Assembly: GCA_034521465.1 (NCBI GenBank)
Contig: JAXHMN010000025.1
Span: 192,967-256,966, forward strand
Source: SURF-28 sp034521465
GTDB lineage: Bacteria; Bacteroidota; Ignavibacteria; Ignavibacteriales; Melioribacteraceae
Direction of reading: 5' to 3'
Length of the DNA stretch: 64,000 nt
The translations under genes were made by a program, and so were the position numbers. This document shows positions 37,339 to 45,630 of the stretch, piece after piece; the first letter of the stretch is position 1, and every line of letters starts with the position of its first letter. The notes below the pieces were generated by a model that did not search any database, was not told the origin of the DNA, and saw only the letters and a program-made list of their open reading frames with translations.

Positions 37339-37665
37339 GTTTTTCTGCTCCAAATTAAAAGAGAAATATATCAAAATAACACGTCATTTTCAATTTAGAA
37401 TTATTACCAACAATCCACGAGAGTATTATATTTAATAGTCTTTTAGGTATATAATATAATAATAACAATAAGGGTGTGGATATGTTGATAAGTGTAAATT
37501 CATTGATAAACCGAATACAATCGAAAGATTTTAAAATAAGATTTTGTTTATAAGTTTTTGGTAAAGTTTTGTAATTGTGGAAAAGTGATTTTGTGGAAAG
37601 TTGTCTACATATAATTTTGTTAAACAAACAAGTTATTAACAAGAAAAATGCGAGGCGGTGGATAA
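37339..37665. other. AT-rich dnaA-dnaN spacer with DnaA-box-like sites
   Basis: The spacer is very AT-rich and has no credible gene. DnaA-box-like words in the TGTGGATAA direction are TGTGGATAT (37475-37483, one mismatch), TGTTGATAA (37483-37491, complement of TTATCAACA) and GGTGGATAA (37657-37665, one mismatch). TGTGGAAAA-like words also occur at about 37576 and 37593. It could contribute to oriC or to dnaA/dnaN regulation. Confidence 0.5.
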
Positions 37666-39096
37666 CTAAATGCTTAATTCGATTTTATTTTTAATCTCAT
37701 TAAGTGTTTCAGCTAGTTTTTTGTCTATAGAAATTTGGTCTTCGATGGTATTGAAAGCGTGAACAACAGTAGAGTGGTCTCGTCCGCCGTAATGTAAGCC
37801 GATTGTTTTAAGGGAAGAACGAGTAAGTTTTTTTGAAAGGTACATTCCTATTTGTCTTGCTATTACAACTTCCTTTTTCCTGTTTTTTTCGCGGAGCTTA
37901 TTCTCGTCAATATTGAAATGCTCGCAAACAACTTTGTTGATGAAATCAATTGAAATATTGACATGCTTTTTAGTGGATATCTCTCTTACGGTTTTTTTAG
38001 TCAATTCAAAATCGATTTCTTTGCTGTTTAGGGAAGAGTTTGCTAATAGCTTTATTAAGCAGCCCTCAAGTTCGCGGATGTTTGATGTAATATTATGAGC
38101 GATATAATCCAAAATATCGTTTGAAAGATTAATTCCATAGCTGGTACTTTTATTTTTCAAAATAGCTACTCTTGTTTCAAAATCGGGTGGTTGAATGTCG
38201 GTTGTTAAACCCCAAGAAAATCGAGATATCAATCGTTCGTTCAACCCTTTTAAATCCTTCGGCGGTTTATCGCTGGAAAGTATAATCTGTTTTCCTGATT
38301 GGTGCAGCGTGTTAAAAATATGAAAGAATAAATCCTGAGTTTTTTCTTTTCCGATTAAGAATTGTATATCATCTAGAATTAAACAATCCATCGATTTGTA
38401 TCGATTGGAAAATTCATTCACCTTATTAGACTGAATTGCTTCCACAAACTCAACGGTGAATAAATCCGATGAAAGATAAATCACTTTTTTATTCGGATAA
38501 TATTCTAAAATTTTGTTGCCGATCGCTTGTATCAGGTGAGTTTTTCCGAGCCCCACGCCCCCATAAATAAAGAGCGGATTAAATGAGGTTTCACCCGGGC
38601 TTTCACCAACGGCAATTGCTGCGGCTCTTGCAAGCTGGTTTCCTTCACCCTTAATAAAATTTTCAAATCTGTATCTAGTATTAAGGTATGACTCAAAACC
38701 CCCAACAACGGAGTCGGTTGCCGGGGTTGAAACAGCCGGTTCTTTTTTTACTTCAACGCGTTCATCTTTTAGAATGTTATTAAACTCATCATCGTTCGTT
38801 TTATCATCCAACACAAAATAAGCAAGCTTGCCATCATCGCCGAGCACATCTTTAATTGTGTTGTTAATTAGTTTATTATAATGTTCTTCAATCCATTCTA
38901 TAAAAAAGCTGTTGGGGACTTCTATTTTTAATGTGTTTCGGTTTAGCTCTGTAGGTTTAATAGGAAGGAACCATGTGTTATAAGTAATGTGAGGGACCTG
39001 TTCTTTTATTATAGACAAACATTCTTTCCAAGCGGTTGTTGAGTCGTTGTGAATGTTTATGTTTTTTAATTCGTTTCGGTTGTTTAGCTTATCCAC
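37666..39096 (-). CDS. dnaA: Chromosomal replication initiator DnaA
   Basis: The 476-residue protein has four domains. Domain I: AWKECLSIIKEQVPHITYNTWFLPI. The AAA+ domain has Walker A FIYGGVGLGKTHLIQAIGN (about residue 175), Walker B MDCLILDDIQFL and the sensor region ERLISRFSWGL. The C-terminal DNA-binding domain is EVVIARQIGMYLSKKLT...GGRDHSTVVHAFNTI. The first codon appears to be GTG at 39096, inside a TTATCCACA DnaA box on the other strand, so DnaA may control its own translation start region. No ATG lies in frame upstream. The frame is intact. Confidence 0.97.
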   Translation of the reverse strand: MDKLNNRNELKNINIHNDSTTAWKECLSIIKEQVPHITYNTWFLPIKPTELNRNTLKIEVPNSFFIEWIEEHYNKLINNTIKDVLGDDGKLAYFVLDDKTNDDEFNNILKDERVEVKKEPAVSTPATDSVVGGFESYLNTRYRFENFIKGEGNQLARAAAIAVGESPGETSFNPLFIYGGVGLGKTHLIQAIGNKILEYYPNKKVIYLSSDLFTVEFVEAIQSNKVNEFSNRYKSMDCLILDDIQFLIGKEKTQDLFFHIFNTLHQSGKQIILSSDKPPKDLKGLNERLISRFSWGLTTDIQPPDFETRVAILKNKSTSYGINLSNDILDYIAHNITSNIRELEGCLIKLLANSSLNSKEIDFELTKKTVREISTKKHVNISIDFINKVVCEHFNIDENKLREKNRKKEVVIARQIGMYLSKKLTRSSLKTIGLHYGGRDHSTVVHAFNTIEDQISIDKKLAETLNEIKNKIELSI

Positions 39097-39515
39097 AATT
39101 GATTTAAGGCAAAATTTTATTGAACGGTTGTAAAATTAGTTAGTTAAAAAACCATCGGCGGTTTATATCAACAAGTTATCAACATTAAACAAAGTCTGTA
39201 AGTTGTTTCGGCGGCGCCTCTTAGAAAAACCCGCTTGAAACAAACCAACAAATATTAGAAAAGAATCAGGGTCATGCTCTCTTTTTAACCCCCGTGAAAC
39301 GTTTCACAGCAAGCCGGTTATCAACAACTTATCAACACGGCTTTTTGTCATTCGTTACGGATCAATAATATGACTTTGAGAGGTTATGCGCAAATTAAAT
39401 TTTCTCTTTTTTAGTAAGTTGTTTTCATTAAATAAAATAAAGTTTTTATGTGAAGAAAATTCTTTTAGTTATCGTAAATTTGTTGAGTTAAAATGAATAT
39501 ACTTTTAAAAAATAG
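39089..39515. other. Probable replication origin region upstream of dnaA
   Basis: There is no gene between dnaA and the asparaginase. DnaA-box-like sites on the plus strand are TTATCCACA (39089-39097, exact consensus) and TTATCAACA at 39176-39184, 39318-39326 and 39329-39337; the last two are 11 bp apart, one helical turn. A 14-bp palindrome lies at 39294-39307. An AT-rich, T-tract-containing stretch (39390-39470) could be the unwinding element. Position next to dnaA supports oriC; the TTATCAACA variant as a functional box is inference. Confidence 0.65.
39294..39307. promoter_or_regulatory. 14-bp palindrome GTGAAACGTTTCAC
   Basis: The palindrome is perfect and lies 10 bp before two tandem DnaA-like boxes. 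It contains the same half-sites as the ParB target (TGTTTCAC and GTGAAACA), but in the opposite order, so it is not a canonical parS. Its function is unknown. Confidence 0.5.
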
Positions 39516-39524
39516 TTGCGGATT

Positions 39525-40493
39525 ATGAAAAAAATATTAGTTGTTTTTGCTGGCGGAACATTCTCTATGAAGATAGATGAAGATACCGGGGGAGCCGTTC
39601 CTTATTTTCGCGGGGATCAGTTGATTGAGATGATACCGGAAGTAAAAGAGTTGGCGTCCATTTCGGTATATGATTTTGGAATGTATCCCGGTCCACACAT
39701 GACCCCCGAGCTAATGCTTGATCTAGCAAAAGAAATTAAGCAGAGAGTTAATCAGGTAGATGGAGTTATTGTAACACACGGAACCGATACGCTTGAAGAA
39801 ACGGCTTATCTTTTAGATTTAACGATAAAAACAGAAAAACCAATAGTAGTTATTGGGGCGATGAAAACCTCGTCTGAACCAGAGTGGGATGGTCCACGCA
39901 ATCTTTTGGACGCAATTCATATCATAAGCGCACCTAACAGCAAAAATATGGGTGTGTTAGTTTGTCTTAATGGTGAAATAAACGCAGCAAGCGAAGTAAC
40001 AAAAACGCATACAGAAGATATTGAAACTTTTCACAGCTTAGATTTTGGTGCGCTTGGAATAGTTGATAGAGGACATGTAATTTTTAATAGAATACCGCGA
40101 AAACTTGAAACGATAGAATCGGAAAAAATAAACTCAAATGTCGATCTTATAAAAGTTCATGCCGGAATGGGAGACAAGCTCTTTAGATTTTCCGCTGATT
40201 CCGGTGCAGAAGGAATAGTAATTGAAGCAATGGGCGTAGGCAATGTTCCCCCAACAGCATTAGAAGGAATTAAATATGCGGTTAATAAAGGGATACCTGT
40301 TGTCTTAACATCCCGCTGTCCTTCCGGTGAAACGCTAGATATTTACAGCTACCCGGGTGCCGGAAAGTGGTTAAAGAAAGCCGGAGTGATCTTTACGGAT
40401 TATTTAAACGGACAGAAAGCCAGAATAAAATTGATGCTTTGTCTCGGTTTTACAAAGGATCTAAATAAACTACGTGAATTAATTGAAGAATAG
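39525..40493 (+). CDS. L-asparaginase
   Basis: The start is taken at the ATG at 39525; a TTG at 39516 would add three residues. The 322-residue enzyme carries VVFAGGTFSM near the start (the first catalytic Thr in GGTFS) and GVIVTHGTDTLEETAYLL (about residue 85, with the second Thr and Asp of the HGTDT motif). Other family marks are VVIGAMKTSSEPEWDGPRNLLDA and GVGNVPPTALEGI. It hydrolyses asparagine to aspartate and ammonia. There is no signal peptide, so a cytoplasmic type I-like enzyme is likely. The next gene follows after 2 bp and is probably co-translated. Confidence 0.93.
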   Translation: MKKILVVFAGGTFSMKIDEDTGGAVPYFRGDQLIEMIPEVKELASISVYDFGMYPGPHMTPELMLDLAKEIKQRVNQVDGVIVTHGTDTLEETAYLLDLTIKTEKPIVVIGAMKTSSEPEWDGPRNLLDAIHIISAPNSKNMGVLVCLNGEINAASEVTKTHTEDIETFHSLDFGALGIVDRGHVIFNRIPRKLETIESEKINSNVDLIKVHAGMGDKLFRFSADSGAEGIVIEAMGVGNVPPTALEGIKYAVNKGIPVVLTSRCPSGETLDIYSYPGAGKWLKKAGVIFTDYLNGQKARIKLMLCLGFTKDLNKLRELIEE

Positions 40494-40495
40494 TC

Positions 40496-41008
40496 TTGGA
40501 AAAAATTAAACCGTGGATAGGATCTCTAATTTTATTACCGTTTGTTATACTTCTTTCTATAAATGCCGGTGAGTTCATTTTTCTGCTCGATCATTTCAAT
40601 TTGTTGATTCATGAAGGCGGACACGGAATTTTTAGTTTATTCGGTCAGTTTATTTACACACTCGGCGGAACAATAATGCAGATTATTCTTCCGCTTCTCT
40701 TCGTGTATTATTTTCTTTCACATCGCAAAAAATTCGGCACACAGCTCTCTCTTGTTTGGCTGGGACAAAATTTAATGAACATTAGCGTATATGTAGCAGA
40801 TGCTCAAGAAAGAAATCTACCGCTGCTCGGAGGTAATAAGGTTTATCATGATTGGCGATTTATTTTAGGAAAATCCGGGTTGTTGGAATATGACAATCAA
40901 ATAGGGATGGCTTTTTATTTATTTGGAATAATCTTCTTTCTTATAGCTTTGTTGGCGCCACTTTTTATGAAAAAATATAAAGAAGCTAATATTAATCTTA
41001 ATTTATAA
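40496..41008 (+). CDS. Membrane protein with HEGGH motif, possible M50-like metalloprotease
   Basis: The 170-residue protein begins with TTG at 40496, 2 bp after the asparaginase stop; no ATG fits the hydrophobic start MEKIKPWIGSLILLPF. It has four or so transmembrane helices. LLIHEGGHGIFSLFG (about residue 38) is an HExxH zinc-site pattern within a membrane segment, and LGQNLMNISVYVADAQER (about 93) offers an Asp that could be the third ligand, as in site-2-protease-like M50 enzymes. This is an inference; it may also be a non-peptidase relative. Coupling to asparaginase is unexplained. The end abuts the convergent gene at 41009. Confidence 0.55.
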   Translation: MEKIKPWIGSLILLPFVILLSINAGEFIFLLDHFNLLIHEGGHGIFSLFGQFIYTLGGTIMQIILPLLFVYYFLSHRKKFGTQLSLVWLGQNLMNISVYVADAQERNLPLLGGNKVYHDWRFILGKSGLLEYDNQIGMAFYLFGIIFFLIALLAPLFMKKYKEANINLNL

Positions 41009-41656
41009 TTATTCTGTTGGATAAGGTTCTAGCCCAACCGCTTGTTTTAAATAGAAGACTCGTCTTGGCTCTCTAAATTGTCTTGCGATGTAATAAGGAA
41101 AGTCTTTTTCAATATCTCCTCTTGGCACAGCTTTTTTAAATTCCGATTTTCCTGTTACAAACGAAGAGTAATCTTCTTCTGTAAAACTATATGTAATTTC
41201 TTTTGCTAGAACAGCTTCTCTAATGATAAAGTATTTGCTTCCTTCGTCAACGACAATCACCTCAACTCTTTCGCCTTCCCACAAAACACGGTCTAAGGTA
41301 GTCTGTTCGTTAAACTCACGAACGGCATCCTTTATTTCTACTTCCAAAGTTATAAATTCATTGTTGATTTCCACATTGAGCACGGAAAGCATTTCACTTT
41401 TCGTAAACACAACTCGTCCGATAATCGTACCCTCGTCACTTGTAAACTCTTTTATCGATTTAATATCCTCAACAAAATATTGTCGATTGTTTTTATCAAT
41501 CCTAAAAACGGTACCCGGCCGATAGTTGGTTCTTGGAGTTGCAAACGGACGAAAGTCTTTAAGCACCGAGTTTTGAGGAATAACTAAGCTGTTCTGCGCA
41601 GAACACGTTGTAAAAAGTAACCATGTAAACAATAATGTTCTTAATAGATATTTCAT
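41009..41656 (-). CDS. Exported protein of unknown function
   Basis: The start is taken at 41656, because MKYLLRTLLFTWLLFTTCSAQ is a Sec or lipoprotein signal; the 26 codons upstream lack family character. The mature part (about 195 residues) is beta-rich and charged: TVFRIDKNNRQYFVEDIKSIKEFTSDEGTIIGRVVFT, EVEIKDAVREFNEQTTLDRVLWEG, ending FYLKQAVGLEPYPTE. I recognise no family. It is a single gene, convergent with the HEGGH protein with no spacer. Confidence 0.65.
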   Translation of the reverse strand: MKYLLRTLLFTWLLFTTCSAQNSLVIPQNSVLKDFRPFATPRTNYRPGTVFRIDKNNRQYFVEDIKSIKEFTSDEGTIIGRVVFTKSEMLSVLNVEINNEFITLEVEIKDAVREFNEQTTLDRVLWEGERVEVIVVDEGSKYFIIREAVLAKEITYSFTEEDYSSFVTGKSEFKKAVPRGDIEKDFPYYIARQFREPRRVFYLKQAVGLEPYPTE

Positions 41657-41794
41657 TTCCAATTTCTTGTTAATAAACAAACACTGATTAATTATCGAAA
41701 AAAATGAGTGAAAATTAAGAGGACAAGGAATCAAAAAAAATAATATTATTACTTGTCACACTAAACAACAACTTAAATACTAATAGGGGGTAAT

Positions 41795-42106
41795 ATGAAT
41801 CCGGTTAATTGGTTTGAAATTCCAGCAAAGGATATAAATGAATCGAAAGCATTTTATGAATATGTTTTCGATATCGAAATGCAAGTGACGGAAATGGGTC
41901 CGCTTACAATGGCGTGGTTTCCGTTCGATCACGAAAAGCCGGGTTGTGCCGGAACGCTTGTTGAAGCAGAATCTTATAATCCTTCACACGACGGTTCAAC
42001 GGTTTATTTTTCCGTGGATGACGTTGCGCCCGTTTTTCAATCCGACAATAAACTTCACAATTGGTTATCTTTGTGTAATCGTCGGCGTTATGCCGACATA
42101 GATTAA
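41795..42106 (+). pseudogene. Glyoxalase/VOC-fold protein, truncated by a repeat
   Basis: The first 80 residues match a vicinal-oxygen-chelate domain: NPVNWFEIPAKDINESKAFYEYVFDIEMQ, TMAWFPFDHEKPGCAGTLVEAE, DGSTVYFSVDDVAPV. After about 42035 the frame runs into NKLHNWLSLCNRRRYADID, encoded by palindromic repeat DNA, and the second half of the fold (usually GEYGFIAxFEDxEGN) is missing. A GGGGGTAAT ribosome site precedes the ATG. It is probably a broken gene whose 3' half was replaced by the repeats at 42081-42131. Confidence 0.7.
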
Positions 42107-42131
42107 CATTCCGCAGACATAAAGTCTGCGG
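42081..42131. repeat. Two adjacent interspersed hairpins
   Basis: GTCGGC/GCCGAC (42081-42086 and 42092-42097) and CCGCAGAC/GTCTGCGG (42111-42118 and 42124-42131) form two small stems. They lie at the broken end of the VOC gene and upstream of the gene at 42156. The second type (TCTGCGG stems) looks like a mobile palindrome; it supplies no terminator T-run. Confidence 0.65.
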
Positions 42132-42155
42132 CTACAAACGATAAAGAGAAGATAA

Positions 42156-42881
42156 ATGAAAAAATATCGGAATCTTACTCCCGAAGAATCTATCAAAACT
42201 GTTACGATTGAAATCATCGAGCGCGCAATTAAACTCGGCAGCAAAAAGAACCGGGAAATTTTCATAAGTAAAACTTCCGGCGGTAAAGGTACGAGCGTTT
42301 TTGAACTTGATTCGAAGACGCCGGAGGGTAAAGAAAATTTAGAGAAGTTTTTAACCCCCGTAAGAAGGCATTATACATTCAACGGACTCGGCTCCCAAAA
42401 TGAAAAAAATTCAATCAATTGGCGAGTGCTTAATTTATCGTGGCCGCGAAGAGCGCTTCTTCAATTTCAGGTTGCTGCTTCATTTTTTATGAAAGGTATT
42501 CCGTTCAAAAACAAGTTTTACAGATGGATGGGAGTGCATGTCGGGGACGGAGCTGAAATAATGCAGCTCGTTTGGCTTGACCATTTCAGACCGGAATTAA
42601 TATTTGTCGGAAAGAATACAGTCCTCGGCGCATTTACCCGCTGCACCGTTCATGCATACGAAGGTGGCGGAAAGTTCCGCTACGGATTAATCACAATCGG
42701 CGATAACTGTTTAATCGGTGCGGGAACCGGAATGGGTCCGATTGACATTGAAGACAATTCACGTACACTGCCAGGCGCAACACTCTCGCCTTATTTTTCA
42801 AAAATTAAATCCGGCTCCATAGTGGGATGGAATCCGCCCAATGTGAAGGAGCCGAAAAGCGGAGAAAGCAAAATTGATTAG
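42156..42881 (+). CDS. Hexapeptide (left-handed beta-helix) transferase-like protein
   Basis: The 241-residue protein has a C-terminal hexapeptide-repeat-like region: MGVHVGDGAEIMQLVWLDHFRPELIFVGKNTVLGAFTRCTVHAY, LITIGDNCLIGAGTGMGPIDIEDNSRTLPGATLSPYFSKI, with the I/V-G-x4 spacing of trimeric acyltransferases. The first 110 residues are unlike known members and contain ESIKTVTIEIIERAIKLG. It is convergent with an acyl-CoA ligase and overlaps it by 4 bp. An acyl- or acetyltransferase role is plausible, but no catalytic His is certain. Confidence 0.6.
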   Translation: MKKYRNLTPEESIKTVTIEIIERAIKLGSKKNREIFISKTSGGKGTSVFELDSKTPEGKENLEKFLTPVRRHYTFNGLGSQNEKNSINWRVLNLSWPRRALLQFQVAASFFMKGIPFKNKFYRWMGVHVGDGAEIMQLVWLDHFRPELIFVGKNTVLGAFTRCTVHAYEGGGKFRYGLITIGDNCLIGAGTGMGPIDIEDNSRTLPGATLSPYFSKIKSGSIVGWNPPNVKEPKSGESKID

Positions 42882-44791
42882 TCATCAAACCTTTCAACAA
42901 TTTTCATGTTTTGATGATTGTAAATATCTTTTCCCTCCGGTGTATATAAATATTCAATTCTGGGTTGATAAAACTCTGTGATCTTTCCACGAACCATTTT
43001 TAATGTGCTGTTCATAAAATGATTCTCTTCTGTAAACCCTTCGCCTAACAAAGCAAATGATGTTGGAAGCCACCGTTCGGGAAATTCATTTTCATATTCA
43101 CCGCCGGACCTAAACTTGTCAATTTCATTCTTGATTAATTCTATTGTTTTTTGTTGACCATCCTTTTTGTGGATAGTTAGTCCGTTCTTTTTCAATTCGC
43201 TTTTTACAACATCTTTATTCGGATAAATCAAAGCAATGGTATAAGGATCTTGATTATTGTGCAGCATTACTTGTTCAATAAAATTAGATTTCTCAACGAA
43301 CGCTTCCTCTATTCCTTCGGGAGAATATTTTTCACCGTCGCTTGCAATCAGCAAACTTTTGAATCTGCCAAGGACATAAAGGTAACCGTCTTCATCAAGA
43401 TAGCCCATATCGCCGGTGTAAAGCCAGCCGTCTTTAATTGTTTCTTTGGTTGCCTTTTCGTTTTTCCAATATCCTTTCATTACGTTTTCGCCTTTGCAAA
43501 CGATCTCGCCTTTTTGTCCAATCGGAACTTCAATTTCCTCTTCATTACAGATTTTCACTTCAAGATTATTAACTATCCTTCCTGATGAACCAAGTTTATG
43601 CTGTGCGGGAATATTTGCCGAAATAATTGGTGCAGCTTCAGTTAATCCATATCCTTGAAACATTGGTATCCCTATTGCGTAAAAAAACTTCTGTAATTCA
43701 ATATCAAGTAAAGCACCGCCACCGATGAAGAACTCTAACCTTCCGCCGAAACCCTCTCTAATTTTGCTGAACAGAATTTTATCGTAAATTGAAATCAATG
43801 GCAGCTTTAATTTTTTCAACCCCTTTCCCCTGTCGCAGCCAAGGCCATTATAATCATAAGTGGTTTCCAGAGCTTTGTTGAATAACTTTTCAATCTTTTC
43901 ACCTTTTGCTTTTATACCGGTTTCAATATTTTTTCTAAAATTTTTGGCAAGCGCCGGTACGCTTAAAAGGAATGTTGGTTTTATCTCTTTAATATTTTGA
44001 GGTATGTTTCGAAGCGTTTCAATTGGTGTGCTGCCGACTTGTATTGACGCCATCGATGCACCGTTTTTCATTAATGTGTAAATTCCTGCCGTGTGAGCGA
44101 ACGAATGATCCCAAGGTAAAATTAAAAGTGAAACATAACTTTCCGGAATCGGAAGAAGAGCGGTTGCTTGTTCGATGTTCGCAGTGTAATTCCGGTGAGT
44201 TAAAATTATTCCTTTCGGGTCGGCAGTTGTGCCGGAAGTATAACATATATTCGCATTATCATCTTCCTTTATTGATTGCCATGTTTGGTCGAAGTACTCT
44301 TTGTTGTCTGTTAAATACTCATTACCAATTTTGAAGACGTCTTCTTTTGTTGTTTCATCATCGTGAAGTTCGTTTACAATATCAAGCACAAGAACTTTTT
44401 CTAGATCAGGCAAATCGTTTTTGATTCTTCGAATTTTTTGTAAATGATTTTTTGAAACTATCACAAACTTACATTCGGAATGTGACAGTCTAAATTTAAG
44501 ATCGTTCGGCGCATCAATTTTAACGGAAATGGGAACACTAACACCACCGCAATAAAGCACAGCAAGTTCGCTCATCACCCAATCGTTTCTTCCTTCGGAA
44601 ATTAATGCGGCACGATCCCCCTTTTCTAAGCCTAGCTTAAGCAGTCCGGCTGCAAATTTATAAACAAGCTGTTTCATCTCAGCATATGTAAGGGATTCAT
44701 ACTTGCCGGTTTTCTTTTCCCACATCAATGGATTGTCTGGAAATTTTTTAACGCTTTCTTCGAATAAGTTTGGAAGTGTTCTTTGTTTCAC
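42878..44791 (-). CDS. AMP-forming long-chain acyl-CoA synthetase
   Basis: The 637-residue ANL-superfamily enzyme has the P-loop ICYTSGTTADPKGIILTHRNY (about residue 183), MFQGYGLTEAAPIIS (about 385) and WLYTGDMGYLDEDGYLYVLGRFKSLLIASDGEKYSPEGIEEAF (about 460-500). The overall plan and N-terminal DNPLMWEKKTGKYESLTYAEM fit long-chain fatty-acyl-CoA synthetases of the FadD15 group. It activates fatty acids with ATP and CoA. It follows the DUF6599 gene by 15 bp. The frame is intact. Substrate length is not readable. Confidence 0.92.
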   Translation of the reverse strand: MKQRTLPNLFEESVKKFPDNPLMWEKKTGKYESLTYAEMKQLVYKFAAGLLKLGLEKGDRAALISEGRNDWVMSELAVLYCGGVSVPISVKIDAPNDLKFRLSHSECKFVIVSKNHLQKIRRIKNDLPDLEKVLVLDIVNELHDDETTKEDVFKIGNEYLTDNKEYFDQTWQSIKEDDNANICYTSGTTADPKGIILTHRNYTANIEQATALLPIPESYVSLLILPWDHSFAHTAGIYTLMKNGASMASIQVGSTPIETLRNIPQNIKEIKPTFLLSVPALAKNFRKNIETGIKAKGEKIEKLFNKALETTYDYNGLGCDRGKGLKKLKLPLISIYDKILFSKIREGFGGRLEFFIGGGALLDIELQKFFYAIGIPMFQGYGLTEAAPIISANIPAQHKLGSSGRIVNNLEVKICNEEEIEVPIGQKGEIVCKGENVMKGYWKNEKATKETIKDGWLYTGDMGYLDEDGYLYVLGRFKSLLIASDGEKYSPEGIEEAFVEKSNFIEQVMLHNNQDPYTIALIYPNKDVVKSELKKNGLTIHKKDGQQKTIELIKNEIDKFRSGGEYENEFPERWLPTSFALLGEGFTEENHFMNSTLKMVRGKITEFYQPRIEYLYTPEGKDIYNHQNMKIVERFDD

Positions 44792-44806
44792 GATGTCCTC
44801 TTGTGG

Positions 44807-45628
44807 CTAGTTAATCATTTTGTCTATTTGATCCTGATCCAAATTTGATTCAAGCAAAAGCAATTCTTTTTGTGAAACGGTTTTAATTATTTCAAAGTTT
44901 TTATTGTTCGTTGAAAATCTTTCCGCGTCTTCGTCGGAACTAAAAACCACCTTTGCAACGTTTAGATAACCATCTTCTGTTTTTATCGGAAGTAAAACAA
45001 TTTCATAATTACTAAATCCGTTAAAATATTTATCCCACCTCGGAAAACCATTTTGCAAACCAAGTTTTCCTTTAATCAACTTAATTTTATTTCGATACTG
45101 TTCAAATTGATGTTGCTGAAAATATTCTGGAACTATAAATGTTTCCAATTCAATTTTAGATAACAATTTTTCAAATAAGAGAAGAGAATATTTTTGAGCG
45201 TCTCTTATCGCCGGATTGATTAGAAATAGAAATATAAAATCTACCCACCGCCGATTGTAATTGATGGGGTGTAATACAAATATATTTTGTAAGGGTATCG
45301 GTTATTCCGCAGTTAAATTTGTTGATTGAATAAATTCCAAAAGCTGCGTCAATATTGGTCATACCGTAAACTTCTATGCGATAATTTTTTCCATTGTGGA
45401 CAACCTCTTGCAGCAATGTTCTATCAAGTCCATATTCAAGATAAAGATCAGCGCCGCCGTTTATTAATCCCCAAAGTTCTTCGCCCACATAAATTTCTGA
45501 GCGGGTTATTTCAGCATCAGTAAGTTCGCTTTGATAAAGCCGGGGAAAGGGATCTTCTTGAGCAAGTAACTAAAGGCGCACAAAAGAATCAGTATTAATA
45601 ATTGTAATACAATTAAAAAACTTTTCAT
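44807..45628 (-). CDS. DUF6599-like exported protein, two frameshifts
   Basis: The reconstruction starts with a signal peptide (MKSFLIVLQLLILILLCAFS) at 45628. A base is missing at about 45572; the next frame gives LLAQEDPFPRLYQSELTDAEITRSEIYVGEELWGLINGGADLYLEYG. A second shift at about 45200 (extra A) restores QSGDKDAQKYSLLLFEKLLSKIELETFIVPEYF. The INGGADLYLEYG...IEVYGMTNIDAAFGIYS pattern matches the DUF6599 family of periplasmic proteins of unknown role. The start is 2 bp after the DUF362 stop, and such pairs occur in other genomes, so a shared function is likely. Confidence 0.72.
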
Positions 45629-45630
45629 GG

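Noticed and set aside
37355..37642. 95-codon minus-strand ORF between dnaA and dnaN
   Set aside because: It is rich in Leu, Ile, Phe and Lys from AT-rich DNA, lacks a ribosome site and covers DnaA-box-like words and the dnaN leader, so it is a chance ORF in the origin spacer.
39294..39307. Calling the palindrome a parS site
   Set aside because: The half-sites are in the reverse order compared with canonical parS, so it is listed only as a palindrome.
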